A stretch of DNA of 64,000 nt from Gemmatimonadota bacterium (GTDB lineage: Bacteria > Gemmatimonadota > Gemmatimonadetes > Gemmatimonadales > Gemmatimonadaceae), in NCBI GenBank assembly GCA_020161135.1, contig JAIUOB010000001.1:496001-560000 (forward strand). The letters are read 5' to 3'. A model generated the notes under the pieces. That model worked only from the letters and a program-made list of their open reading frames with translations, was not told the DNA's origin and made no database searches. Below are positions 18,211-26,979 of the stretch, piece after piece; the stretch's first letter is position 1; each line of letters starts with the position of its first letter. Both the position numbers and the translations under genes were made by a program.

Positions 18211-18262
18211 CCTGCGCCCGGCTTCCTGCTCCCTGCCTCCTGCGCCCTGCTCCCTTCCTCCC
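18211..18262. repeat. CTCCCTGCCTCCTGC family repeat
   Basis: A pyrimidine-rich stretch built from CCTGC, CTCCCTGC and CTTCCTGC units fills most of the gap upstream of the thioredoxin gene. The same wording recurs, on one or both strands, at 38841-38867, 38922-38944 and 56539-56594, always between genes. Confidence 0.6.
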
Positions 18263-18278
18263 GATCCTTTTCGCTCCC

Positions 18279-18782
18279 ATGCGCCTCCGCACCCTCGTCG
18301 CTGCCGCCCTCGTGGCGCTCGCCCCCACACTGACCCCAACGGTCCTGACCGCGCAGGACCTCGGCATTGCGGTCGGAGAGAAGGCCCCGGGCGGCCCGCT
18401 CGAGACGATGTCCGGCCAGACGGTCGACCTCGCCACGATGCTCGGCAAGACGCCGGTCGTGATCGAGTTCTGGGCGACCTGGTGCGGCAACTGCAAGCAG
18501 CTCGAGCCGGCGCTGCGCGCGGCCATGACGAAGCACGGCAGCAGCGTGCGCTTCGTGACCGTCGCCGTGTCCATCAATCAGTCGTTCGAGCGGGTGAAGG
18601 CCTGGCAGGCGGCCAACAAGCTGGGCGGCGACCTGCTGTACGACCGCAAGGGCACGGTCAGCGGCGCGTACGACGCGCCGGCGACGAGCTACGTCGTGGT
18701 CGTCGACAAGGCCGGGAAGGTCGTCTACACCGGCGTGGGCGGCGATCAGGATATCGAGGCCGCGATCCGCAAGGCCCGCTGA
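18279..18782 (+). CDS. Secreted thioredoxin-like protein (TlpA/ResA type)
   Basis: This is a 167-residue periplasmic thioredoxin-fold protein. A signal peptide (MRLRTLVAAALVALAPTLTP, ending near Thr-Ala-Gln) precedes an AhpC/TlpA-like N-terminal hairpin (GEKAPGGPLETMSGQTVDLA). The active site Trp-Cys-Gly-Asn-Cys is at 68-72, in VVIEFWATWCGNCKQLEPAL. The cis-proline region appears as Asp-Ala-Pro-Ala-Thr-Ser-Tyr, with the proline one place removed from the usual Thr-Pro. It follows the CcdA-like gene and probably receives electrons from it to reduce periplasmic disulfides, for example in cytochrome c maturation; this is inferred from neighbourhood. The LacI-type gene begins only four bases after its stop. 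Confidence 0.9.
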   Translation: MRLRTLVAAALVALAPTLTPTVLTAQDLGIAVGEKAPGGPLETMSGQTVDLATMLGKTPVVIEFWATWCGNCKQLEPALRAAMTKHGSSVRFVTVAVSINQSFERVKAWQAANKLGGDLLYDRKGTVSGAYDAPATSYVVVVDKAGKVVYTGVGGDQDIEAAIRKAR

Positions 18783-18786
18783 GGGT

Positions 18787-19803
18787 GTGAGCGCCTCGGT
18801 CACCATTCGCGACGTCGCGCGTGAGGCGGGGGTGTCCATCGCCACCGTCTCGCGCGTCATCAATGGTGCCGCGCGCGTCACCGACGACACCCGCGCGCGC
18901 GTGCGTGAGGTGGTCGAGCGCATGGGCTACATCGCGCACCCCGGTGCGGTCGTCACCCGACGGGCGCGCACCCTCGCGGTGCTGCTGCCCGAACTGACCG
19001 ACGAGTCGCACACCGAGCTGCTCCGCGGCATCGAGGACGTGGCGCGCTCGCAGGGGGTGGTCACTCTCTTCACCCACGCCCGCCGCGAACTGCCCGACAG
19101 CGTGGCGACGCTGACGGCGTTGCGCGGACGGGTGGATGGTGTGCTGGCCGTGGCGCCCACGGCGGCCACGCGCGTGACCTTGAGCGAGATCGCCGAGCGG
19201 ACGCCGCTGGTGGTGGTGAATGGCGGAGCGGACGCCGGCAGTTGCGCCGGGGTGTCTGCCGACAGCTTTCAGGGCGCGTCGGCCATGATGCAGCACCTGC
19301 TGGCGCTCGGGCATCGCCGCATCGCCTTCCTGCGTGGTCCGGCCGGCCACGCTGATGCCGCCCTGCGGCTGCACGCGGTGCGTGAGGTGGCCAACTGGTT
19401 CGATGGGTGCCGGCTGGTCGAGCGCCTCGGCGATTTTCGCATGGACGCCGCGTACCAGGCCGTCACCGCGCTGCTGCGCGACGGCACACCGCACCCCGAT
19501 GCCGTCTTTGCCGCCAACGACGTGATGGCGTGGGGGGCCATGGCCGCGGTGCGCGACGCCGGCCTGTCGGTGCCGGGCGACATCGCGGTCGTGGGTTTCG
19601 ACGAGCTGCCCATGACGCCGCACCTGTCGCCGCCCCTCACCACCGTGCGCCTGCCGGCCTACGATGTCGGCCTGCGCGCGGTGCAGCGCCTCGCCGACGC
19701 GTTGCGCGCCGGTGCGACGACACTGCCGGCGGACCACGAGCGCCTCCCGGCCACACTGGTGGTTCGGGAGAGCTGCGGAAGCCGGAGACCTCCGACGTCC
19801 TGA
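18787..19803 (+). CDS. LacI family transcriptional regulator
   Basis: This 338-residue regulator starts at a GTG four bases after the thioredoxin stop. An N-terminal helix-turn-helix (VTIRDVAREAGVSIATVSRV, then Ile-Asn-Gly) and hinge region (RVREVVERMGY) are followed by a periplasmic-binding-protein-like effector domain from about residue 60: LAVLLPELTDESHTELLRGI, then ALGHRRIAFLRGPAGHADA and HPDAVFAANDVMAWGAMAAV. All are conserved positions of the family, which binds sugars or nucleosides and releases or gains DNA binding. No sugar gene is adjacent. The following two substrate-binding protein and kinase pairs are on the same strand after a 141-base gap with a strong hairpin, so it may control them or be unrelated. 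Confidence 0.95.
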   Translation: MSASVTIRDVAREAGVSIATVSRVINGAARVTDDTRARVREVVERMGYIAHPGAVVTRRARTLAVLLPELTDESHTELLRGIEDVARSQGVVTLFTHARRELPDSVATLTALRGRVDGVLAVAPTAATRVTLSEIAERTPLVVVNGGADAGSCAGVSADSFQGASAMMQHLLALGHRRIAFLRGPAGHADAALRLHAVREVANWFDGCRLVERLGDFRMDAAYQAVTALLRDGTPHPDAVFAANDVMAWGAMAAVRDAGLSVPGDIAVVGFDELPMTPHLSPPLTTVRLPAYDVGLRAVQRLADALRAGATTLPADHERLPATLVVRESCGSRRPPTS

Positions 19804-19874
19804 TCACGCGCGGTGTGTGACATGGGTGGCATTGTGGGGGATGCACGCCTGCCGCCGGACACCGATACTTTCGA

Positions 19875-19923
19875 GGTCGCTCGTGGGCGGGACCCGTCGA
19901 CGGGTCCCGGTACGAAGGCGACC
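19875..19923. terminator. Long hairpin with a 22-bp perfect palindrome
   Basis: The core (19888-19909) is a perfect 22-bp palindrome centred on GTCGAC, with GGGACCC and GGGTCCC at its ends. Outer arms GGTCGC-TCGT (19875-19884) and ACGA-A-GGCGACC (19912-19923) pair around it with one bulge. It lies 71 bases after the LacI stop and 21 bases before the chosen start of the next gene, so it could terminate the first or regulate the second. Confidence 0.5.
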
Positions 19924-19944
19924 AGTGTCCCCTTGCCGTCCGGC

Positions 19945-21108
19945 ATGCCCGACATCGCCAATCCGGCCGCCACGTCCCGCCGCACCCCATCGCACCGCGC
20001 GCTCGCAGGTGTGCGGCGTGCGCTTGCGCTGTTGGTGACGAGCGGCGCGCTGGCGTGTGGCCCCGCAGCGCCGCGGCCCGTGGTCGGCACCGTGCTGGGC
20101 GGCACGTTCAACAACGCCGCGCGGCTCGCCTACGCCGACGACATCGCGGCCGACGGACCGCCGGTTGCCGACACGGTCTTTCGCGGTGAGCCCAATGCGC
20201 TCGCGGCGACCTCCATCGGGGTGGCGTCGGAGTTGCTCGGTCACACCGGCCTGGTCGCCGTCATCGGCCACACCAACAGCAGCACGAGCCTCGCCGTGGC
20301 GCAGCTCTACAACGACGCGCAGGTGGTGCAGCTCGCCCCCACGTCGACCGCGGAGCTCTACCGCGAAGCCGGCCCATTCTCGTTCCGCATGGTGCCGTCC
20401 GACGCCGAGCAGGGGCCGGCGATCGCGCAGGCGATCGCCCAGCGTTTTCCCGTCGAGTCGCGCGTGGCGCTGCTGTACGTGAACGACGACTACGGTCGGG
20501 GGCTCCGCACCGCGGTGCGCCGCGCGCTCGACACGACGCGCTATCCCATCGTGACCGACCTGCCGCACCTCGACGGGGCCGCGAGTGGCACCTCGGTGCT
20601 CTCCGACGTGGGGTCCGTGGCCGCCGCGCAGCCCGACGTGATCGTCTGGCTGGGGCGCCCGACCACGTTGCACAGTGTGCTGCCGGCCATCCGTCGCGCG
20701 CTTGGCGCGGTGCCGGTACTCGCGAGCGACGCGACCACCTCGTGGGTGGTGCTCGGCAACGCCGACGGCGTGCTCACCGACGTGGAGTATCTCGACTTCC
20801 TCGACACCGAGGCGCTGCCGGCGGTGCGCGCGATGCGGGCCCGGTACCGCGCCCGCTTCGGCGCCGACATCGGCGCGGGCGAGGTGCTCGCGTACGATGC
20901 GATGCGGCTCATCCTGCGCGGCCTGCGCGAGGGCGCAACGACGGGCGACGCCCTGCGGCAATGGCTCGACGCGCGGGGACGCAGCGCCCCGGCCTTCCCC
21001 GGCGTGACGGGCCCGCTGCGCTTCTCCTCCGTCGGCGATGTCGACCGGTCGTTCGTCCGCAAGCGCATTCCGCCGCCCACCGCCGCGCCTCGTGTCGCCC
21101 CGCGCTAG
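19945..21108 (+). CDS. Periplasmic ligand-binding lipoprotein (Peripla_BP_6 type), first copy
   Basis: The 387-residue product resembles the substrate-binding proteins of branched-chain amino acid (LivJ/LivK) transporters. The ATG at 19945 is followed by a basic region, a hydrophobic segment (ALALLVTSGALA) and a lipobox cysteine (Gly-Ala-Leu-Ala-Cys), so it is a probable lipoprotein. Conserved elements include VIGHTNSSTSLAVAQLYNDA, VALLYVNDDYGRGLRTAV and VLASDATTSWVVLGN. The frame is open upstream to 19813, but that part includes a long hairpin and lacks export features. No ABC permease or ATPase gene is present. Instead the next gene, overlapping by 17 bases, is a histidine kinase, which suggests a sensing role. 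A similar protein precedes the next kinase. Confidence 0.85.
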   Translation: MPDIANPAATSRRTPSHRALAGVRRALALLVTSGALACGPAAPRPVVGTVLGGTFNNAARLAYADDIAADGPPVADTVFRGEPNALAATSIGVASELLGHTGLVAVIGHTNSSTSLAVAQLYNDAQVVQLAPTSTAELYREAGPFSFRMVPSDAEQGPAIAQAIAQRFPVESRVALLYVNDDYGRGLRTAVRRALDTTRYPIVTDLPHLDGAASGTSVLSDVGSVAAAQPDVIVWLGRPTTLHSVLPAIRRALGAVPVLASDATTSWVVLGNADGVLTDVEYLDFLDTEALPAVRAMRARYRARFGADIGAGEVLAYDAMRLILRGLREGATTGDALRQWLDARGRSAPAFPGVTGPLRFSSVGDVDRSFVRKRIPPPTAAPRVAPR

Positions 21109-23122
21109 CTCGCTGCACCGACGGCTGATCGTCGCCGGCGTCTTTTCGGCGATGGTGTCGGTCGTGCTCCTCGGATCGCTCGCCGTGCTCGGCGTGCGCG
21201 AGCAGCAACGGCTGCGCCTCGCCACCACGCGCGTGCTCGAGGAGCAGCGCATCGGTGACGACGTGCTGCGCGGCGTGCTGCAACAGCTCTCCATTGCCGG
21301 CGACCCGGCGTCACATCGCAGCCGGCGCCAGGTGGCGGCGTTCGACTCGACCGGGCAGGTCGTCTACAACTTCCTGCGCGAGTACCTGCGCCGTCCGCTC
21401 TCGCCGCAGGAGCGGCGGCAGATCGAGTTGGTGAAGGAGGAGCACCAGGCGCTCGAGGTCGCGGCGCACCGCGTCATGGACGGCGCGCCGGCGTCGGGCG
21501 TCGACGCCGGGGAGGAGCCGCGTGTGGTGATGATGCGGCACGCCGGCGCCTTGCTCAACGCGCTCCGCGGCTTCGTGAGCATGCGGGATGCGTCGCTGCG
21601 CGCGCTGCTCGCGCAACAGGGCGCGACGCTGCGCCGGGTCACGGTGGCCGGCGTGCTCGTGGTCGGACTGCTCGCGCTCATGCAGGCGCTGGGAGTGGCG
21701 CGCTTCGTGCGTCGGCGCGTCACGCGCCCGCTCGAGCGGGTCAGCGACGCGGTCTCGCGCATCGGCGCGGGCGATCTCGGGGTGCGCCTGCACGCGGCCA
21801 GCGACCGCGAGTTCGCCGGCATCGTCGAGGCGGTGAACGACATGTCGGCGCGCCTCACCACCACACGCAACGACCTCGAGGCGCGCAACGCGTCGCTGTC
21901 CGAGGCGCTCGACACGGTGCGCACGACGCGTGACGAGCTGGTGCGCCGCGAGTCGCTCGCGGCCATCGGACGCATGACCGCCGGCCTGGCACACGAGCTC
22001 AACAACCCGCTGGCGACGGTGCTGGCGTCGAGTGAACTGCTGGCCGCGCGGCTGGCCGAGCGTGAGGCGCCCGATGTGCCGCCCCTGGCGCGGGAGGAGC
22101 TCGCGCGCGACTACGTCGACCCGATCCTGCACGAGGCGCGGCGTGCGCGCCTGCTGGTGCGCAGCCTGCTGCAGTTCGCCCGCCGGGGTGACAGCGAGGT
22201 GCGCGCCGTGCCCTTCCGCAGCTCGCTCGAGCTGGTGGTCGAGCTGCGCCAGTTCGCCTGTACGGCGGCTGGAGTGCACCTGCAGGTGGACGAGATTCCT
22301 GCGGTCCACGTCTTCGCCGAGCGGCAGCAGTTGGAGGCGGTGCTGCTGAACGTGCTCAACAATGCGATCGACGCGTGCGCGCCGGCCGGGCGCGGCACAG
22401 TGCAGGTGCAGGCGCGGGTGGAGGGCGACGATCTGTGTGTCCGCGTGCGCGACGATGGCCCGGGCATGGAGGAGCCGGCGCGCGTCTTCGAGGCGTTCTA
22501 CACGACCAAGGGCGTCGGGGAGGGCACCGGTCTGGGGCTTGCCCTGGTGGAGCGGTTCATGACGGCCTTTGGTGGCTCGGTGGCGGCCGAGAATATTCCG
22601 GGCGGCGGCGCGCAGTTCACCCTGCGCTTTCGGCTGGCGCCCACCGTCGACCACGTGGCCACGGCGGCGCCGGCGACGCGCCCGGAGCCACCGCCCGGCG
22701 CGCCGGAGGCCACCGTGCCGGCGCCGCGCCCCTGCGTGCTGGTGGTAGACGATGAGCCGGCGCTGCTCCGCGCGCAGCAGCTTCTCCTGCGGGGGCTCGC
22801 CGTGGAGGTGGAGACGGCGGACAGCGTCGCGGCGGCGCAGCGCGTACTCGAACGGCGGGCCGTGCAGGCCATCCTCTGCGACGTGAAGATGCCCACCGCG
22901 AGTGGTGTAGCATTGTTCATGTGGGTGGCACGGGCACAACCCGCCCTCGTGCCGCACTTTGTCTTTGTGACAGGTGATGTCGAAGCGCCGGAGCTGGCGT
23001 CGATCACCCGCGAGCGGCCCAACGCCGTGCTCGCGAAACCGTTCGATGTGCGCGAGTACCTCGATCGCGTCGGTGTGCTGCTGGGGCCGGGACTCCCGGA
23101 TCCGGTGGTCGCCTCCTCCTGA
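21092..23122 (+). CDS. Hybrid histidine kinase paired with a binding lipoprotein, first copy
   Basis: This is a 676-residue inner-membrane kinase. I start it at the GTG at 21092, which overlaps the preceding gene by 17 bases; the ATG at 21038 would overlap by 71 and add Ser/Pro/Arg-rich residues. Transmembrane segments at about 10-35 and 183-206 enclose a helical periplasmic domain of about 145 residues. A HAMP domain (about 205-262) and a coiled stretch lead to the H-box with His301 in GRMTAGLAHELNNPLATVL. The ATPase domain has LNNAIDACAPAGRG, VRDDGPGMEE and GTGLGLAL. The C-terminal receiver begins VLVVDDEPALLRAQQ and has the phospho-Asp in ILCDVKMP and a Lys in Leu-Ala-Lys-Pro-Phe. There is no DNA-binding domain. 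Confidence 0.9.
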   Translation: MSPRASSLHRRLIVAGVFSAMVSVVLLGSLAVLGVREQQRLRLATTRVLEEQRIGDDVLRGVLQQLSIAGDPASHRSRRQVAAFDSTGQVVYNFLREYLRRPLSPQERRQIELVKEEHQALEVAAHRVMDGAPASGVDAGEEPRVVMMRHAGALLNALRGFVSMRDASLRALLAQQGATLRRVTVAGVLVVGLLALMQALGVARFVRRRVTRPLERVSDAVSRIGAGDLGVRLHAASDREFAGIVEAVNDMSARLTTTRNDLEARNASLSEALDTVRTTRDELVRRESLAAIGRMTAGLAHELNNPLATVLASSELLAARLAEREAPDVPPLAREELARDYVDPILHEARRARLLVRSLLQFARRGDSEVRAVPFRSSLELVVELRQFACTAAGVHLQVDEIPAVHVFAERQQLEAVLLNVLNNAIDACAPAGRGTVQVQARVEGDDLCVRVRDDGPGMEEPARVFEAFYTTKGVGEGTGLGLALVERFMTAFGGSVAAENIPGGGAQFTLRFRLAPTVDHVATAAPATRPEPPPGAPEATVPAPRPCVLVVDDEPALLRAQQLLLRGLAVEVETADSVAAAQRVLERRAVQAILCDVKMPTASGVALFMWVARAQPALVPHFVFVTGDVEAPELASITRERPNAVLAKPFDVREYLDRVGVLLGPGLPDPVVASS

Positions 23123-23136
23123 CCCGGCTGCCGTTG

Positions 23137-24306
23137 ATGTCGATGTCGTTGCGTTGCGGGTCGATGCGCGTGCTCACCCCTGCGCTCGCGCTCGCCGCAT
23201 CCCTGACCGCATGCACCCCCTCGCCACCACCCGTTGTCCGGGTGGGGCTCATCGGGGTCTTCGAGGGAGCCGCGCGCGCCTCCTCCGGGCTCCCGGCACT
23301 GCAGGGCGCGGAGTTGGCCATCGCGGAGCTCAACGCAGAGGGCGGGGTGGAGATCGACGGCCGCGCGCACCAACTCGTGCTGGTGTCGCGGCAGATCAGC
23401 AACCGTCCGGATGCGGCCGCCGAGACGGCTCGGGGGCTCATCAACCTCGACTCGATCGACGTGCTGGTGGGGCCGCAGTACAGCAACCTCGCGCTCACCG
23501 CCGGTGCCGTCGCCGAAGCGGCCGAGGTGCCGATGATCGCGCCCATGGCGTCCGGGGCCGACGTGACGAAGGATCGCGCGATGGTCACGCGTCTGGCGTT
23601 CCTCGACGCCGTGCAGGGCGCGGTGCTCGCGCGCTATGTGTACGACTCGCTCGGGCTGCGCCGGGCCGCCGCGATGCACAACGTGGCCAGCAGCTACGGG
23701 CGCGAGATCGTCGCGCTGTTCTGCGAGACCTTCGAGGCCCTGGGCGGCACGGTGGTGGCCGTCGAGCGCTACGACGCCGACGACTCCACCGCGCACCAGC
23801 CGCAGCTGCGTCGCATCGCCGCCGCGAACCCGGACGCACTGCTGCTCCCCAACTTCACCGTGCACGACTCGGTCATGCTGCACACGCTGCACGACGCGGG
23901 CATTCGCGCACGCCTGCTCGGCACGGATGCGTGGGACGCGGTGGCGGTGCGCCTGGGCCCTGAGGTGTACGGCACGGTCATCGTGGCCAACTGGGACCGC
24001 CGCACCAACCGCGAGGCGACGCGACAGTTCCTCACCACCTGGCAGGCGCGCTATCCCGACGAGCGCGTGCGCGCGACGGCGGTCGCCACGTACGACGCGG
24101 TGCGCCTGCTCGCGCGGGCGATGTCGCGGGCGGGAGTACGCTCGGGGCGCGCGGTGAGCGACTCACTCCGTCGCACCGGGCGCTTCGAAGGCGCCCTGGC
24201 CACGTACGTGTTCGACGGCACCGGCAATCCGCGCCGCGGTGCCGTGCTCCTCGAGGTCACGCCCGATTCCGTGCAGTTGCGCGCCACCATGGGGCCGCCG
24301 GGCTGA
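23137..24306 (+). CDS. Periplasmic ligand-binding lipoprotein (Peripla_BP_6 type), second copy
   Basis: The product has about 389 residues and a LivK-like fold. A hydrophobic signal (LTPALALAASLTAC) ends in a lipobox cysteine. The mature protein begins VRVGLIGVFEGAARASSGLP, then ALQGAELAIAELNAEGGVEI, the classic first strand and helix of branched-chain amino acid binding proteins. LVGPQYSNLALTAGAVAEAA and the later LLGTDAWDAVAV are also conserved. Several starts are close together (TTG 23134, ATG 23137, 23143 and 23164); 23164 would leave the most typical lipoprotein signal. It follows the first kinase by 14 bases, and its stop overlaps the second kinase start (TGATG). No transporter genes are present, so a role as the extracytoplasmic sensor half of the kinase is likely. 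Confidence 0.87.
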   Translation: MSMSLRCGSMRVLTPALALAASLTACTPSPPPVVRVGLIGVFEGAARASSGLPALQGAELAIAELNAEGGVEIDGRAHQLVLVSRQISNRPDAAAETARGLINLDSIDVLVGPQYSNLALTAGAVAEAAEVPMIAPMASGADVTKDRAMVTRLAFLDAVQGAVLARYVYDSLGLRRAAAMHNVASSYGREIVALFCETFEALGGTVVAVERYDADDSTAHQPQLRRIAAANPDALLLPNFTVHDSVMLHTLHDAGIRARLLGTDAWDAVAVRLGPEVYGTVIVANWDRRTNREATRQFLTTWQARYPDERVRATAVATYDAVRLLARAMSRAGVRSGRAVSDSLRRTGRFEGALATYVFDGTGNPRRGAVLLEVTPDSVQLRATMGPPG

Positions 24307-26972
24307 TGTCGCTGCGTCTCGCGCGGAGCTTCCCGACCCGCCTCGCGGCGTCGGTGTTCGGACTGGGCGTCGCGCTCGTCGTGGGCGGCGGCGGCCTGTG
24401 GTATCGCGCGGCGTCGGACACGCTGCAGGAGCGGCTGCTCGCGCAGCTCAGCGCCCTCGTCGACGACGATGCTGATCGCCTCACGGCGTGGCTGTCGCGC
24501 CAGCAGGAGGCCGTCGTGCTGCTGGGGCGTGAACTGGCCGTGCATGGCGGTCCTCTCCCGACCACGCCTGACACCGTGCGCTGGGCGTTTCTGCCTCCCA
24601 GCGTGCTCGCCGCCGAGGCCATGCTCGTCGCGCAGGTCCCCGGCGGACGCATCGTCCGCAGCACCGATCGTACGACGCTGGGCGGCTTCGTCGTCGACGA
24701 GGAGTACTTCCAGGTCGGGCGCACGCGGCCGTTCGTGAAGAAGATCTACTACGCAGCCGGGCGTCCGCGTATCACGGTGGCGGAGCCGCTCAAGCAGGAC
24801 GGTCGCGTGATGGGGGTGTTGGCGGTGCATCTCGATCTCGTGCAGATGGAGGCGACGTTGCGTCGCCGGGCCCACGCGCGCGATGAGTCGGCCGCGCCCG
24901 CCCTCGACGCGTATTTGGTCAACCGCCTCTTCGACTTCGTGTCGGCCGAGCGCTTCGGGCGGGCGGGGGTCAAGCGCGGGGTGCGCAGTCGTGCCATCGA
25001 CGACGCGCTCGCCGGGCGCGCGGGCGCCGGGCTGTACAACGACTTCGCCGGCCGGCCGGTGGTGGGCGCGTGGCGCTGGATCCCTGAGCTCGAGATGGCG
25101 CTGGTGCTCGAGACGCCGCAGGCCGCCGCCTTCGCCCCCGCCCGCGCCCTGCTCGCGCGGACACTGCTGCTGGGGTTCGGCGCGCTCGGGGTGTGGGTGC
25201 TGGGCGTCGTGCTCATCACGCGACGCTTCACGCGCCCGGTGCTGGCGGTGGCCGATGCCGCCAAGGCGGTGGCCGCGGGCGACTTCACCGTCACGGCAGC
25301 CGACGCGGCCGACGACGAGGTGGGGCAGCTGGCGCGCGCCTTCAACACGATGACGCAACGCTTGCGCAGCCTCTACGCGAGCCTCGCCTCGCAGGTGGAG
25401 GCGACGCAGGCCGCGCTCGACCGCGCCCAGGCGAGTCGCGCGCTGCTGCAGGACGTGGTGAACAACACGGCCACGCTGGTGCTCGTGGTCGGCCTCGATG
25501 GACGCGTGCGACTGGCCAATGCGCGCGTGGCCGCCCTCACGGGGATGCCGGCCGAGGACGCCGAAGGCCGTGAGGTGACGACCGTGCTCGCCGGCGCGGC
25601 CTCCACGCTCGTACCGATCATCACGCGCGCCCGCACCGCCGACGCGGTCATCGAGCAGGAAGTGATGATCGACGCGCCGGCCGGCGCCCACGGATGGCAG
25701 GTCGTCGCGTTCCCGCTCGCGCACGCCGACGGCACGGTGTACGCCACGGGCGTCATCGGCACCGACCTCACCGAGCGCGCCCGCGCCGAGGCGGAACGAC
25801 GGGCGCGCGACGCCACGGTGCAGCAGGCACAGAAGCTGGAGAGCCTGGGTGTCATGGCCGGTGGCATCGCGCACGACTTCAACAACATCCTCGGCGCGAT
25901 CATGGGCAACGTGGAGATCGCGCGCGAGGCGCTCACGGCGCAGGGCGCTCCGGGCGCCGGGCGCGACGATGCCGAACTGGCGGCGTCGCTCGAGCGCATC
26001 GGCGCCGCGAGCCGGCGCGCGGCCGAACTCACACGGCAGATGCTCGCGTATGCCGGCCGCGCGAGCCTGCGCCGCGAGACGCTCGACCTGCGACAGGTGG
26101 TGGACGACATCGTGCCGCTCGTCGAGGCCGGGCAGACGCGCAAGGTGCGCACGGTCGTGTTGCCCATGGACGCGCCGCTGTGGGTGGAGGCCGACCCGTC
26201 GCAACTCTCGCAGGTGTTGCTCAACCTGCTCACGAACGCGGCCGAGGCGGTGGGCGACTCGACGGGTTCGGTGACGTTGTCGGTGGCGCACGCCGCCCCG
26301 CCCAACCGCGAAGGCGAGGCGTGGATCCGCGTTCGCGTGCAGGACACCGGCCCCGGCATTCCCGACGCGGTGCGGGCGCGCATCTTCGATCCCTTCTTCT
26401 CCACCAAGGCCTCAGGGCGTGGTCTCGGCCTGAGTGCGGTGCGCGGCATCGTGCGGTCGCTGGGCGGCGTGCTCGAGCTCGTGACCGCGGTGGGCGAGGG
26501 CACACGCTTCGACATCTACCTGCGCGAGGTCGCCCCGCCGCCGCTCGCCCCCACACCGTCGTCGGTGAGTCTCCCGGTGCAGGTGAGTGGTGCCGTGCTC
26601 GTCGTCGACGACGAAGCCTCCATTCGGCACGTGGCGCGACGCGTGCTGGGCGGGCTGGGCTTCGAGGTGCTCGACGCGGAAGACGGCGAAACCGGCGTGG
26701 CGCGCTTCCGGGCGCACGAGGCACGCATCGTCGCGGTGCTGCTCGACCTCAGCATGCCCGGGATGAGCGGCATCGACGTGCTGGCGGAGATCCGGCGCAC
26801 CCACCCGACGCTGCCCGTCATCATCGCGAGTGGATACGACCACGACGACGCGCTGCGCGGTCACGAGGCGGACCGCGCACTGTCGTTCCTGCAGAAGCCG
26901 TACGGCTCGGCCGCGCTGCGCGCCGAGGTGTTGCGCGTGGTCGCGCCGCCGCGGCGCGCGCCGAGAAGCTGA
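24306..26972 (+). CDS. Hybrid histidine kinase paired with a binding lipoprotein, second copy
   Basis: This is an 888-residue inner-membrane kinase. Transmembrane segments at about 13-32 and 284-305 enclose a large periplasmic domain that looks like a double Cache domain (IVRSTDRTTLGGFVVDEEYF, then Arg-Ile-Thr-Val-Ala-Glu-Pro-Leu and MGVLAVHLDLVQ). HAMP (about 305-358) and PAS (about 380-490, LVLVVGLDGRVRLANARVAA) domains follow. The H-box carries His523 in GVMAGGIAHDFNNILGAIMG. The ATPase domain has LTNAAEAVGD, VQDTGPGIPD and a G2 of the form GRGLGLSAVRG. The C-terminal receiver (about 763-880) has VVDDE, Asp in VLLDLSMPGM and Lys in Leu-Gln-Lys-Pro-Tyr. It is the last gene of the rightward cluster and is convergent with the decarboxylase gene 8 bases away. 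Confidence 0.93.
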   Translation: MSLRLARSFPTRLAASVFGLGVALVVGGGGLWYRAASDTLQERLLAQLSALVDDDADRLTAWLSRQQEAVVLLGRELAVHGGPLPTTPDTVRWAFLPPSVLAAEAMLVAQVPGGRIVRSTDRTTLGGFVVDEEYFQVGRTRPFVKKIYYAAGRPRITVAEPLKQDGRVMGVLAVHLDLVQMEATLRRRAHARDESAAPALDAYLVNRLFDFVSAERFGRAGVKRGVRSRAIDDALAGRAGAGLYNDFAGRPVVGAWRWIPELEMALVLETPQAAAFAPARALLARTLLLGFGALGVWVLGVVLITRRFTRPVLAVADAAKAVAAGDFTVTAADAADDEVGQLARAFNTMTQRLRSLYASLASQVEATQAALDRAQASRALLQDVVNNTATLVLVVGLDGRVRLANARVAALTGMPAEDAEGREVTTVLAGAASTLVPIITRARTADAVIEQEVMIDAPAGAHGWQVVAFPLAHADGTVYATGVIGTDLTERARAEAERRARDATVQQAQKLESLGVMAGGIAHDFNNILGAIMGNVEIAREALTAQGAPGAGRDDAELAASLERIGAASRRAAELTRQMLAYAGRASLRRETLDLRQVVDDIVPLVEAGQTRKVRTVVLPMDAPLWVEADPSQLSQVLLNLLTNAAEAVGDSTGSVTLSVAHAAPPNREGEAWIRVRVQDTGPGIPDAVRARIFDPFFSTKASGRGLGLSAVRGIVRSLGGVLELVTAVGEGTRFDIYLREVAPPPLAPTPSSVSLPVQVSGAVLVVDDEASIRHVARRVLGGLGFEVLDAEDGETGVARFRAHEARIVAVLLDLSMPGMSGIDVLAEIRRTHPTLPVIIASGYDHDDALRGHEADRALSFLQKPYGSAALRAEVLRVVAPPRRAPRS

Positions 26973-26979
26973 GCCGCGC

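Noticed and set aside
18787..19803. Assigning the LacI-type protein as regulator of the CcdA and thioredoxin genes
   Set aside because: It is only four bases downstream and probably co-transcribed, but no LacI-like operator is visible upstream of 17463.
24051..26291. Long antisense open frame opposite the second paired kinase
   Set aside because: Composition is His/Arg/Ala-rich with no domain pattern. It is explained by GC bias at third positions of the sense gene.
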